A stretch of DNA of 64,000 nucleotides from Actinacidiphila cocklensis (lineage in GTDB: Bacteria; Actinomycetota; Actinomycetes; Streptomycetales; Streptomycetaceae): positions 1-64,000 of the forward strand of contig NZ_CAJSLV010000055.1 in the NCBI RefSeq assembly GCF_907177275.1, written 5' to 3'. A program made the position numbers and the translations under genes. Shown here piece after piece: positions 37,348 to 48,313 of the stretch (position 1 is its first letter; the number at the start of each line of letters is the position of its first letter). The notes under the pieces are model-generated. The model was not told the origin of the DNA. It searched no databases and was given only the letters and a program-made list of their open reading frames with translations.

Positions 37348-38664
37348 GTGCTCAAGAGCGAGAAGGACCGCAAAAACCGGACTGGGCCATCCGGGTCAGC
37401 GATACCGGCCCAGGCGTCCACCGGGCGCAGAAACCGGCTGCTCGCCGATATCGGCCCGCTGCGCGAGCACGCGGACTTCCGGCGGCTGTGGTTCGGCAAC
37501 ACCGTGTCGTACATAGGCCAGCAGATGACCGCGATGGCCGTCGCGCTCCAGGTCTACGCGATCACCGGCTCCAGCTTCTACGTCGGCCTGGTCGGCCTGT
37601 GCTCGCTGGTCCCGCTGATCGTCTTCGGGCTCTACGGCGGTGCCGTCGCCGACGCCGTCGACCGCCGCAGGCTCGGCCTGGTGACCGCGACCGGCGCCAC
37701 CGTCCTGTCGGCAGCGCTCGCCGCGGTGGCCATCGCCCACGTACGGTCCGTCGGGGTGCTCTACGCGATCGTCGCCCTGCAGGCGGTCTGCTTCGCCATG
37801 AACTCCCCGGCCCGCTCCTCCATGATCCCCCGGCTGCTGCCGCCCGAGCAGCTGCCCGCGGCCAACGCGCTGGCCTCGCTGGCCGGCGGCGTCGGCCAGA
37901 TGGCAGGACCCATGCTCGGCGGCCTCTTCGTCGGCCTGTGGGGCTACCAGGCCGCGTATCTGATCGACGCCGCCGCCTTCACCGCCTCGCTCTACGCGAT
38001 GTGGCGGCTGCCGTCGATGCTGCCGGGCGACGGCGACGGGACCGCCAAGCGGCGGCCCTCGGTCATGGAGGGCCTGCGCTACCTGGGCGCCCGGCCCAAC
38101 CTGCGGACCACGTTCGTCTCCGACCTGGCGGCCATGGTGCTGGCCCAGCCCCGGGTGCTCTTCCCCGCGGTCGCCGGGCTGTGGTTCGGCGGCGACACCC
38201 GCACGGTCGGCCTGCTGGCCGCCGCGCCGGCGGTGGGCGCCCTGCTGGGCAGCGTCTTCTCCGGCTGGTACGGGCGGGTACGCCGCCAGGGCATGGCGGT
38301 CCTGGTCGCGGTGGCCTCCTGGGGCGCCGCGGTCGCCGTCTTCGGCCTGACCCGCAACCTCTGGCTGGGCCTGTGCTTCCTCGCCCTCGCCGGCTGCGCC
38401 GACACCGTCAGCATGGTCTTCCGCAACACCATGCTCCAGTCCGCCGCCCCCGACGACATGCGCGGCCGCCTCCAGGGCGTCTTCCTCGTGGTCGTCGTCG
38501 GCGGCCCCCGTCTCGGCGACTTCCTCGCCGGCACGACGGCCGACGTCTTCTCCCCGACCACCGCCGTCGTCGGCGGCGGCCTGGCCTGCATCGCCGCGAT
38601 CACGCTCATCGCGCTCTTCCAGCGCAGCTTCGTCTCCTACGACTCCCGCCGCCCGGTCGCCTGA
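37348..38664 (+). CDS. MFS transporter (enterobactin-exporter/tetracycline-like, 12 TM)
   Basis: About 438 residues. After a basic N-terminus of about 45 residues comes the MFS body: FRRLWFGNTVSYIGQQMTAM, the motif A-like loop YGGAVADAVDRRRLG, PARSSMIPRLLPPEQLPAAN, then GGVGQMAGPMLGG. These are features of the MFS_3/EntS-like group. It is an exporter of unknown small molecules. The start is uncertain: GTG 37348 and TTG 37333 both lack a clear ribosome binding site, so leaderless translation or a later start is possible. The conserved part begins near residue 40. Confidence 0.85.
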   Translation: MLKSEKDRKNRTGPSGSAIPAQASTGRRNRLLADIGPLREHADFRRLWFGNTVSYIGQQMTAMAVALQVYAITGSSFYVGLVGLCSLVPLIVFGLYGGAVADAVDRRRLGLVTATGATVLSAALAAVAIAHVRSVGVLYAIVALQAVCFAMNSPARSSMIPRLLPPEQLPAANALASLAGGVGQMAGPMLGGLFVGLWGYQAAYLIDAAAFTASLYAMWRLPSMLPGDGDGTAKRRPSVMEGLRYLGARPNLRTTFVSDLAAMVLAQPRVLFPAVAGLWFGGDTRTVGLLAAAPAVGALLGSVFSGWYGRVRRQGMAVLVAVASWGAAVAVFGLTRNLWLGLCFLALAGCADTVSMVFRNTMLQSAAPDDMRGRLQGVFLVVVVGGPRLGDFLAGTTADVFSPTTAVVGGGLACIAAITLIALFQRSFVSYDSRRPVA

Positions 38665-38695
38665 CCCCTGCGGGCGGGCGGCCCGCGGCCCGCGG

Positions 38696-39097
38696 TCACC
38701 GCCCGGGGCGCGCCGCCTCGCCGACGTAGACCCAGTTGCCGTCCTCCCGGACGAAGCGGCTGTCCTCGTGCTGCTCGCCCGCCGCTCCGCCGCTGCGGTA
38801 GTGCGCCCGGAACTCCACCGTGCCCTCGGTGTGGAAGGCGCTGCCCCCGGTGGAGCCGAGGATCTCCAGGCCGGTCCAGCGCACGTCCCGGTCGAAGGCC
38901 AGCTCGCGCGGCCTGGTCGAGGAGTGCCAGCTGCGCAGCAGATAGCCGGCGTCGCGTACGGCGAAGGCGCTGTAGCGCGACCGCATCAGCTGCTCGGCCG
39001 TCACGGCCGCACCGCGGCCGGCGTGCAGAGCACCGCAGCAGTCGTCGTACGCGGCGGGCAGGCCGCAGGGGCAGGGGGCGGGCATGCGTGCAGACAT
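38696..39097 (-). CDS. YchJ-family protein with SEC-C motif (UPF0225)
   Basis: A 133-residue protein with an N-terminal SEC-C-type metal-binding motif (PCPCGLPAAYDDCCG) and the YchJ/NTF2-like domain (AEQLMRSRYSAFAVRDAGYL, DVRWTGLEIL, VEFRAHYR). The four Cys/His ligands probably bind zinc. The family function is unknown; SEC-C motifs in SecA contact the ribosome or other proteins. It converges on the MFS gene, 31 bases away. The start at ATG 39097 is set by the conserved Cys cluster immediately after it; an internal ATG five residues on is equally close. Confidence 0.85.
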   Translation of the reverse strand: MSARMPAPCPCGLPAAYDDCCGALHAGRGAAVTAEQLMRSRYSAFAVRDAGYLLRSWHSSTRPRELAFDRDVRWTGLEILGSTGGSAFHTEGTVEFRAHYRSGGAAGEQHEDSRFVREDGNWVYVGEAARPGR

Positions 39098-39215
39098 GCC
39101 CCCGATTGTCGCGGACGGGCGCTGCGCCATTCGCAGCAACAGGTGTTTCGTCCGCGCCTGAGCGGAAATGCGCTGAGCGGGACAGCAGCATCCCGCACAA
39201 CGGAAGGACACCCCC

Positions 39216-39593
39216 GTGAGTACGGCATCAGAGCAGCCGGCAGAGCCCTCGGCCCAGGTCACCGTCACCCTCGACAGCTGCGCCAAGGAGGACGCCGGGA
39301 CCGTGCTCGACGCGCTGCACACCAGTTTCGCGTGCGACCGGGACGCGGACGACGCGCCCGGGGAGGCGCCGGACGGCGGCCCGATCGTCTGGACCGCCAC
39401 CTTCGACGTGTCCCGCACGCTCGCCCTCCCCGGCGGCCAGGCCCATCTCGGCGAGCCGGTCACCCTCAACGCGCAGGGCGGCTACCACGCGGTCGACCGC
39501 CTCCGCGGGGCCCTCGCCGGGTCCTTCGCCGTCACGGTCGTCGGCACGGCCTCAGGCGACCAGGAGGAGGAAGTCACCTTCCGCCTCCGCTGA
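39216..39593 (+). CDS. Conserved hypothetical cytoplasmic protein
   Basis: A 125-residue protein starting at GTG 39216, with GGAAGG about 10 bases upstream. It is predicted mixed alpha/beta (VTVTLDSCAKEDAGTVLDAL, IVWTATFDVSRTLAL, FAVTVVGTASGDQEEEVTFRLR), acidic, without signal peptide or membrane segments. I do not recognise a family. It is divergent from the YchJ gene, and a repeat-rich intergenic region follows. Confidence 0.65.
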   Translation: MSTASEQPAEPSAQVTVTLDSCAKEDAGTVLDALHTSFACDRDADDAPGEAPDGGPIVWTATFDVSRTLALPGGQAHLGEPVTLNAQGGYHAVDRLRGALAGSFAVTVVGTASGDQEEEVTFRLR

Positions 39594-39659
39594 GCCCCTG
39601 CGGGGTTGCCCGCCCGTGAGGGGGTGCCCCTTGCGGCGGCCTGCCGCCTTCCCCCGGCG

Positions 39660-39945
39660 GTGGGTCGCGCGCGCAGTTCCCCGCGCCCCTTCAGGGCTTG
39701 CCCCTTGCGGTGCGTTGCCTGCGTGCGGTCGGTCGTGGCTTGTCGCGCAGTTCCCCGCGCCCCTGGAAAACGCGTGCCCTCTGCGGCAGGCGGCAAGGCA
39801 CCTGGCAGAAGCCCTCGCCTGGCCTAGGAGGACGCAGGCCCAAAGCGGCGCGGGGAACTGCGCGAGGAGCCGCAGCGGAGCGGCGCTGTGAACGTAGCGG
39901 GAGGGGGCTGCCACCCAGGGGCGCGGGAACTGCGCGACCAGCCGA
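39660..39945. repeat. Cluster of inverted GCGCAGTTCCCCGCGCCCC repeats
   Basis: The gap 39594-40018 holds no gene. Two direct copies of CGCGCAGTTCCCCGCGCCCCT lie at 39670-39690 and 39744-39764. Two inverted copies (GGCGCGGGGAACTGCGCG) lie at 39847-39864 and 39919-39936, the second with one G missing. Direct and inverted copies can pair into a long hairpin. Similar clusters occur at about 54.2 and 60.7 kb. Confidence 0.85.
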
Positions 39946-40018
39946 GGCGGCGGGAAGAAGGCACCGCCACAGCAACTGGCAGCCGCCCCAGGGGCCGGGC
40001 GGGAGCCCGGGGGGAGGG

Positions 40019-41563
40019 TCAGGGCGGCGCGTGCGCCGCGCGCACCGCGTCGATCGTGTCGGCCTCGTCCGCCGACTTGTCCTCCCGGTAGCGCACGACG
40101 CGCGCGAACCGCAGGGTGAGCCCGGCGGGATAGCGCGGCGAGGTCTGGACACCGTCGTAGGCGATCTCGACGACGAGTTCCGGCCGGACGGTCACCACGT
40201 GACCGTCGTCCCGGACGGCGAGCCCGAGCAGCCGCTCGGTCTGCCACGCGAGCACCGCGTCGGTGAGCCCCTTGAAGGTCTTCCCCAGCATGACGAAGGC
40301 CCCGTCCTCGCCCCGCGCCCCGAGGTGCAGGTTGGACAGCCTGCCGGTCCGCCGCCCGTGCCCCCACTCGGCGGCGAGGACCACCAGGTCCAGCGTGTGG
40401 ACGGGTTTGACCTTGATCCACGAGGCCCCGCGGCGCCCTGCCGCGTAAGGACCGCCGTCACCCTTGACGACGACCCCTTCGTGGCCGCGCCCCAGCGTCG
40501 CCGTCATGAAGTCCTCCGCCGCACGCAGCGCCGCCGGGTCACCGGGATCGGCGACGACGGCCCGCCGCACCCGGACAGGCTCGGGGACGAGCCTGTCGAG
40601 CTCCGCCCGGCGCTCCGCGTACGGCAGGTCCAGCAGGTCCCGGTCCTCCGCGTACAGCACGTCGAAGAAGACCGCGCGTACCGGCATGGCGCGGGCGGCC
40701 GCGGCCACGTCGACCCGGGAGCCGACCCGGCCCGCGGTCTCCTGGAAGGGCCGCGGGCGCCCGTCGGCGTCGAAGGCGAGCACCTCCCCGTCGAGGACGA
40801 ACCGCCGGCCGTGGAGTTCGCGCACGGTCGCGACGACCTCGGGCAGCCGGTCGGTGACGTCGTCGAGCGTGCGGGTGAACAGCCGCACGTCGTCGCCGTC
40901 GCGGTGCGCCTGGACGCGGATGCCGTCGAGCTTCTCCTCGACGGCGCACGGCCCGCCGGCCTTGGCGACGGCCTCGGGCACGGATTTGGCCGACGCCGCC
41001 AGCATGGGCAGCAGCGGCCGGCCCACGGCGAGCCGGAATTCGGCCAGCGCTGCGGGGCCGCGGGCCAGCAGCGCCTCCGCGACCGGTTCGAGCGCCCCGG
41101 CCAGCATGACCGCACGCCGGACGTCGGCGGAATCCGCACCGGTGGCCGCCGCCAGGCCTTCCGCCGCGGCCGCGTCGAGCGCGCCCTGCCGGACCTCGCC
41201 GGTGACCAGGCCGATCAGATACTCCTGCTCCGCCGCGGTGGCCGCGGCCAGCAGGTCCTGGAGCAGGCCGCGCCGCCCGGCCTGCGCGCCCTGGCCGGAG
41301 ACCGCGGCGACCGCGGTGAGCGCCGCGTCCACCTCGGCGACGGTCAGCGAGGGGACGGCCGCGGGGGCCGCCCGGTCGCGCAGCGCGGCCCAGCCGACGC
41401 CGAGCCGGCCCTGGGGGAGCCGTCCCGCGAGGTAGGCGATGGCGATCGGCGCGTCCTGCGGCCCGACGTCGCGGAAGAAGCCGGCGAGCAGCGCGGTCTT
41501 GCGGGACCGCGACGACGTGCCGGCGACCTCCCGCGAGACCCGGGCGACCTCGGCGAAGAGCAT
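40019..41563 (-). CDS. ATP-dependent DNA ligase
   Basis: A 514-residue enzyme. The N-terminal alpha-helical DNA-binding domain (about 1-195) precedes the adenylation domain, with the lysine nucleophile in EEKLDGIRVQ (motif I), FVLDGEVLAFD (motif III), VFFDVLY (IIIa) and GHEGVVVKGDGGPYAAGRRG (IV). Motif V is SWIKVKPVHTLDLVVLAAEWG, and a C-terminal OB-fold (about 400-514) follows. It seals nicks using ATP, an accessory to the NAD-dependent replicative LigA. It lacks LigD polymerase or nuclease domains. It is divergent from alkB, and the shared 91-base gap suggests co-control of two repair genes. Confidence 0.93.
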   Translation of the reverse strand: MLFAEVARVSREVAGTSSRSRKTALLAGFFRDVGPQDAPIAIAYLAGRLPQGRLGVGWAALRDRAAPAAVPSLTVAEVDAALTAVAAVSGQGAQAGRRGLLQDLLAAATAAEQEYLIGLVTGEVRQGALDAAAAEGLAAATGADSADVRRAVMLAGALEPVAEALLARGPAALAEFRLAVGRPLLPMLAASAKSVPEAVAKAGGPCAVEEKLDGIRVQAHRDGDDVRLFTRTLDDVTDRLPEVVATVRELHGRRFVLDGEVLAFDADGRPRPFQETAGRVGSRVDVAAAARAMPVRAVFFDVLYAEDRDLLDLPYAERRAELDRLVPEPVRVRRAVVADPGDPAALRAAEDFMTATLGRGHEGVVVKGDGGPYAAGRRGASWIKVKPVHTLDLVVLAAEWGHGRRTGRLSNLHLGARGEDGAFVMLGKTFKGLTDAVLAWQTERLLGLAVRDDGHVVTVRPELVVEIAYDGVQTSPRYPAGLTLRFARVVRYREDKSADEADTIDAVRAAHAPP

Positions 41564-41654
41564 GTCTCCATCCTGCGACGCCCCGGGACGAAGCGCGCGG
41601 GTTCACTCGAACGGGTAATCGAAATGATGTGCGAATGGAGGTTATGGTGGAGCC

Positions 41655-42278
41655 ATGGCCCATCAGCAGACATCCCTCTTCGCCACCGGAGCACCGGTCC
41701 TCGGCAGCCTGGACGAGGCGCGGCGCACCGAGCTGAGCCGCGGCGCCTGGACGGACGTGCTGCCCGGCTGGCTGAGCGGTGCCGACGACCTCTTCGCCGA
41801 GCTGGCCGCCGGGGTCCCGTGGCGCGAGGAGCGCCGCACCATGTACGACAACGAGGTGGCGGTGCCGCGGCTGCTCGCCCACTACGGCGAGGGCGAGCCG
41901 CTGCCCGACCCGGTGCTCACCGAGGCCCGCGACCTGCTGAGCGCGCACTACGCGGCGGAGCTGGGCGAGCCCTTCGTCAGTGCGGGCCTGTGCTTCTACC
42001 GCGACGGCCGGGACAGCGTCGCCTGGCACGGCGACCGCTTCGGGCGCGGCGCCACGCACGACACGATGGTCGCGATCCTCTCGCTGGGCGACCCCCGGCC
42101 GCTGCTGCTGCGCCCGCGCGGCGGCGGCGCCCCGGCCTCCCGGGTGCCGCTGGGCCACGGCGACCTGATCGTGATGGGCGGCAGCTGCCAGCGCACTTGG
42201 GACCACGCGATACCCAAGACCCGGGCGGCGGTCGGCGGCCGGATCAGCGTGCAGTTCCGCCCCCGCGGCGTGGCCTGA
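41655..42278 (+). CDS. AlkB-like alpha-ketoglutarate-dependent dioxygenase
   Basis: A 207-residue Fe(II)/2-oxoglutarate oxygenase. The iron ligands are His and Asp in VAWHGDRFGRG and the distal His in TWDHAIPK. The 2-oxoglutarate-binding Arg lies in RISVQFRPRG, and the nucleotide-recognition lid (RRTMYDNEVAVPRL) precedes the core. It oxidatively removes alkyl groups from DNA or RNA bases. It is divergent from an ATP-dependent DNA ligase gene, which fits a repair role. GGTGGAG precedes ATG 41655. Confidence 0.92.
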   Translation: MAHQQTSLFATGAPVLGSLDEARRTELSRGAWTDVLPGWLSGADDLFAELAAGVPWREERRTMYDNEVAVPRLLAHYGEGEPLPDPVLTEARDLLSAHYAAELGEPFVSAGLCFYRDGRDSVAWHGDRFGRGATHDTMVAILSLGDPRPLLLRPRGGGAPASRVPLGHGDLIVMGGSCQRTWDHAIPKTRAAVGGRISVQFRPRGVA

Positions 42279-42582
42279 CGGTCCCGGTCCCGGCCGCCCG
42301 GGAGGCGTCCGCAGGCGCGGGGTGCGGGTTCGCGCGCATGATGGAGGGGGGCCGTTCGGAGTATTCGCCGGGCGGTGGCCCAGGCCGGTTTCCGCCCCGG
42401 ACGGGCGGGCAGGCGCGCGGGTGGACGAGGCTGTCGTGGTGACACGAGGCGTGGCCACCCCGAGCAGGAAGGACGTGGTGTTCCGTGCGAACCGCATCCC
42501 CCGCAGCAGACCAGGCCGCCGTCCTGCGGGCGGTGGCGGCCGGCGTACACCTTCGGCCGCCGGGTGAGGCAGGTGCGGCGAC
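42279..42582. other. 304-base intergenic region without a supported gene
   Basis: Between alkB and the DUF5709 gene. It contains overlapping open frames that owe to high GC and have no ribosome binding site. No strong hairpin or palindrome was found. Confidence 0.4.
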
Positions 42583-43077
42583 ATGAGCGAGCGGATCGAC
42601 GGCACCATGGGCGACGACGTGTACCAGCCGGACGGCAGCGAGATCCAGGAGGACACCGGGCCGCTGGAACCCGAGGACACCCTGGACGACCGAGGGATCG
42701 CCGAAGTGCTCGACGAGGGCTACTCGCCCCCGGAGCGGCCCTTCGGCGTGGACGAGATCGGCACCACGGCGGCCGAGCAGCAGGCGGGCGAGACCCTGGA
42801 CGAGCGGCTGCCGCGCGAGCGCCCCGACATCGGGGTGAGCGCGGACGACGGCCTGGGCGACGCGACCGACACCGACGGCGAGCTGGTCGACATCGAGGCG
42901 GGCGAGCTGCGGTCCGGCCGGCTGGTCGGCCCCGACGAGGGGGTGCGCGGCCGCCTGGACGGCATGGTCGGCGAGGACGTCGGCATCGACGGCGGCGCGG
43001 CCTCCGCCGAGGAGGCGGCGGTGCACGTGGTGCAGGACGCGGACTGGCCGCTGGAGGAGGACGACGACGAGGCGTGA
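42583..43077 (+). CDS. DUF5709 family acidic protein
   Basis: A 164-residue, strongly acidic cytoplasmic protein (GSEIQEDTGPLEPEDTLDD, then SPPERPFGVDEIGTTAAEQQ and ETLDERLPRERPD), the sequence type of DUF5709 of actinobacteria. The C-terminal part has AASAEEAAVHVVQDADWP and ends EEDDDEA. No membrane segment. Function is unknown; I recall relatives among general stress genes, so a stress role is a guess. The next gene starts 99 bases downstream on the same strand and may be co-transcribed. Confidence 0.82.
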   Translation: MSERIDGTMGDDVYQPDGSEIQEDTGPLEPEDTLDDRGIAEVLDEGYSPPERPFGVDEIGTTAAEQQAGETLDERLPRERPDIGVSADDGLGDATDTDGELVDIEAGELRSGRLVGPDEGVRGRLDGMVGEDVGIDGGAASAEEAAVHVVQDADWPLEEDDDEA

Positions 43078-43176
43078 CCGCGCGTCCCGCTCGCGGCCCG
43101 GCCGGCGACGGCCGGGGGCGGAGCGGGGCGGGCGGTGCGAGTCCGTGACGCCGCAGGAAGGCAAGGAGCCGGTGCT

Positions 43177-43740
43177 ATGAGCGAACTGTTGAAGCCCCAG
43201 GACACAGCCGGTGTTCCCGCCGGCCACGAACGCATCAGCGGGCCGGCGAACGTCCGGGCCGAGGCCGAGTTCTTCGACGACCGGGCCCGGGCGGACTCGC
43301 ATGCCGTCGTGGAGGCCCGAACGCACCACGAGGGCCTGTCGGCCCGGGTGGTGGCGTCGGGCGCGGGCGTGCACACCCTGCTGGAGCGGTTGCGGCACCG
43401 CGGCACCCCGTCCCGCGGCGAGCTGCGGCCGCTGGCCGACGCGCTGGCCAGGCACTGCGAGGCCACCGAGGTCACCGCCCGCCAGGCGCTGGAGGGCAAG
43501 CACGGCGAGACGGGCGCCGTCGTGCGCGAGGACCGCGCCGAGGGCGAGGAGCTGCAGCGCGAGCTGGCCTACCTGATATCAGGCAAGCTCCCCGAGGGGA
43601 CCTACCCCCTGACGGCGGGCGGCACCTTGTCGGCCATCGACCAGTACGTCGGCCACGAGCAGCGCGGTCTGGTCCCGGCGATCGACCGCGAGCTCTCCCC
43701 CTTGGAGAGCGCCCGGCTGGCCAGGGCCTTCCCCGGCTGA
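43177..43740 (+). CDS. Predicted helical protein, family unknown
   Basis: A 187-residue protein, predicted largely alpha-helical, with many His, Glu and Arg residues in regular pattern (ARADSHAVVEARTHHEGLS, LADALARHCEATEVTARQAL, IDQYVGHEQRGLVPAIDRE). The spaced His and Glu/Asp suggest a hemerythrin-like four-helix bundle, but the exact ligand spacing is not conclusive. No signal peptide. AAGGAG lies 9 bases before ATG 43177. It follows DUF5709 on the same strand. Confidence 0.65.
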   Translation: MSELLKPQDTAGVPAGHERISGPANVRAEAEFFDDRARADSHAVVEARTHHEGLSARVVASGAGVHTLLERLRHRGTPSRGELRPLADALARHCEATEVTARQALEGKHGETGAVVREDRAEGEELQRELAYLISGKLPEGTYPLTAGGTLSAIDQYVGHEQRGLVPAIDRELSPLESARLARAFPG

Positions 43741-43765
43741 CGGCGCCGGCCGCCGCCGGGGCCTG

Positions 43766-44188
43766 TCACAGGCCGATGAACTGGTAGTCCGTCGCGATCC
43801 GCCCGTCAGGGCCGAGCAGCAGCACCTGCAGCCCGCCGCCCTGCGGTTCGCCACCGTCCAGCGGTGCCCACACCCAGCTGAACCTGACCAGGTCGTGCAG
43901 CCGCTGGACGTCACCGCGGACCCGGAAGTCCGCGGCGCCGGGCGCGACGAACTCCTCGTACGCCGTCCGCACCCGGAATTCGAGCGCGTCATGGCCGCGC
44001 GCCTCCATGACGACGGTCCGCATCCCCACCTTCTCCGCCGCCTCCCGCATCACCTGCGGCGGCTGGAGCAGCTGGAGCGCGTCCTCGCACCACAGCTCCT
44101 CGACGGCCTTGCGCCGCGCGCCGGGGTCCGGTTCGTTCCACACCGCGATGTAGCGGGATGCGAACGCGTCGAGATCGATGTCGGCCAT
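43766..44188 (-). CDS. NTF2-like (SnoaL-type) small protein
   Basis: A 140-residue protein with the cone-shaped NTF2-like fold signature: FASRYIAVWNEPDPGARRKAVEELWCEDA at the start, FRVRTAYEEFVAPGAADF in the middle and QVLLLGPDGRIATDYQFI at the end. These proteins bind small hydrophobic ligands or act as isomerases or cyclases. The substrate is unknown and no biosynthetic genes are adjacent. The start at 44188 puts the conserved first helix at the N-terminus. It converges on the plus-strand gene ending at 43740 and diverges from the methyltransferase. Confidence 0.78.
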   Translation of the reverse strand: MADIDLDAFASRYIAVWNEPDPGARRKAVEELWCEDALQLLQPPQVMREAAEKVGMRTVVMEARGHDALEFRVRTAYEEFVAPGAADFRVRGDVQRLHDLVRFSWVWAPLDGGEPQGGGLQVLLLGPDGRIATDYQFIGL

Positions 44189-44359
44189 CGGTACCACCTT
44201 GCTGGGAGTCGTCGTGCGCTGTGTCGCGCCTGACGACTGTGCTGCGCCCGCGCGGGCCGGACAATTCCCGCCCGGGAATGGCCCGCCCTCCCAGCCGGCC
44301 CGCGGGACCCGCGGGAAATCCGCTGGCCACCGGAGCCGGCCCGCGGCCATCCTGGGAGC

Positions 44360-45124
44360 ATGGCACGCGAATTCGACGACCTGGTGGCCGAGGCCGACGC
44401 GGTGTCCGTGGACGGCTGGGACTTCTCCTGGCTCGACGGGCGGGCGAGCGAGCAGCGCCCCTCCTGGGGCTACCAGCGGGCGATGGGGGAGCGGCTGGCG
44501 GCGGCCACGGCCGCGCTGGACATCCAGACCGGCGGCGGCGAGGTGCTCGCCGGCGTCCCGCGGCTGCCGCCCCTGATGGCCGCGACCGAGTCCTGGCCGC
44601 CGAACCTGGCCAAGGCCACCGCGCTGCTGCACCCGCGCGGCGCCGTCGTCGTCGCCGACTCCGACGAGCCGCCGCTGCCCTTCGCCGACGCGGCCTTCGA
44701 CCTGGTGGTCAGCCGGCACCCGGTCACCGTGTGGTGGGACGAGATCGCCCGGGTGCTGCGGCCCGGCGGGAGGTACTTCTCCCAGCAGGTCGGCCCGGGC
44801 AGCGCGGTGGAACTGACCGAGTTCTTCCTCGGGCCGCAGCCCGGCGCGCTCGGCGGCCCGCGGCACCCGGACCGGGCCAGGGAAGGCGTGGCCGCGGCCG
44901 GCCTCGACCTGGTCCAACTGCGCCCGGAGACGCTGCGGATGGAGTTCGGCGACATCGGCGCGGTGGTCTACTACCTGCGCAAGGTGATCTGGATGGTGCC
45001 CGGCTTCACCGTCGACCGCTACCGCGACCGGCTGCGCGACCTGCACGACCGCATCACGGCCGAGGGCCCGTTCGTCACCCGCTCCACCCGCATGCTGGTC
45101 GAGGCCCGCAAACCGGCGGCGTGA
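44360..45124 (+). CDS. Class I SAM-dependent methyltransferase
   Basis: A 254-residue protein. It has a recognisable methyltransferase core: the SAM-binding region around AALDIQTGGGEVLAG, a DSDEPPLPFADAAFDLVVSRH segment (motif II/IV, as in Methyltransf_11) and VLRPGGRYFSQQVGP. The typical GxGxG motif is altered to QTGGGEVL. It is a small-molecule methyltransferase; substrate unknown. No partner gene is on the same strand. Confidence 0.85.
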   Translation: MAREFDDLVAEADAVSVDGWDFSWLDGRASEQRPSWGYQRAMGERLAAATAALDIQTGGGEVLAGVPRLPPLMAATESWPPNLAKATALLHPRGAVVVADSDEPPLPFADAAFDLVVSRHPVTVWWDEIARVLRPGGRYFSQQVGPGSAVELTEFFLGPQPGALGGPRHPDRAREGVAAAGLDLVQLRPETLRMEFGDIGAVVYYLRKVIWMVPGFTVDRYRDRLRDLHDRITAEGPFVTRSTRMLVEARKPAA

Positions 45125-45175
45125 ACCCGCCGGTGGGGTCTTGCCGCGCCGGGCGCGGCGCCCGGACACGGAGCA

Positions 45176-45208
45176 GGGGCCGCCGTCCTGTGGCAGGACG
45201 GCGGCCCC
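45176..45208. terminator. 15-bp-stem hairpin in convergent gap
   Basis: GGGGCCGCCGTCCTG pairs perfectly with CAGGACGGCGGCCCC around TGG, between the ends at 45124 and 45255. Confidence 0.85.
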
Positions 45209-45254
45209 TCGGGTCACCGCATCGGATCAGGCCGTCGGTCGCCCGGCCGATCGG

Positions 45255-47882
<2,628 letters not shown>

Positions 47883-47977
47883 GGGCAACTCTCCTGGTTC
47901 CACAGGTGGGGGAGCAGTGGGGTGCGCGTCCGGCCGTCGCGCGGCCGGACGAGGAAAACAGGGCAGTTCACGTCCCG

Positions 47978-47989
47978 GTGAGCGCTCTC
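47978..47989 (-). promoter_or_regulatory. Second, imperfect LacI-type operator of the beta-helix gene
   Basis: GTGAGCGCTCTC, one base pair off the perfect palindrome. It lies 34 bases (centre to centre) downstream of the perfect copy, within the 5' leader. Two sites about three helical turns apart could allow cooperative repression. Confidence 0.65.
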
Positions 47990-48011
47990 CCGGTGGAAAC
48001 CGGGTAGAAAT

Positions 48012-48023
48012 GAGAGCGCTCTC
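48012..48023 (-). promoter_or_regulatory. LacI-family operator of the beta-helix gene
   Basis: Perfect palindrome GAGAGCGCTCTC, identical to 18055-18066 upstream of the GH16 gene, about 16-27 bases downstream of the predicted -10 element. Confidence 0.8.
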
Positions 48024-48038
48024 CCGACGCACACGGCG

Positions 48039-48068
48039 ATGTTTCTCCCTGTGTTTCATCCATGTCAA
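48039..48068 (-). promoter_or_regulatory. Predicted promoter of the beta-helix gene
   Basis: On the minus strand: -35 TTGACA (48063-48068), 18-base spacer and -10-like AAACAT (48039-48044). The -10 is weak. The rest of 48069-48313 holds no gene; it is comparatively AT-rich. Confidence 0.5.
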
Positions 48069-48313
48069 GAGTTGTGCACAAAGCAGGGGTGGCGAAACGG
48101 TGAAGCGTCCACAACTCAGGCAAATGTCCCGTAACTTGCGACAGGGTTTGAACTTGACGCGGTGACCAGCGCGTATCGCTGAGGGTGTTCGGAAAACGCC
48201 TCCGCCGTCACTCTTGCCGCACCTCGCTCGGGCAAGTGGCGGGTCGCGGCCGGGTCGTGAGGTGCCTTCAGTTCATGAACGCGGAAGCGGCGGGTCCGTT
48301 CCGCCGGCCCGGG

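Noticed and set aside
41564..41654. Possible LexA box (TCGAAC...) between ligase and alkB
   Set aside because: TCGAACGGGTAATCGA lacks the symmetrical GTTCGA half; it is at best two direct TTCGA words.
42322..42567. Small plus-strand open frame between alkB and DUF5709
   Set aside because: No ribosome binding site and Arg/Gly-rich low-complexity translation; likely noise.
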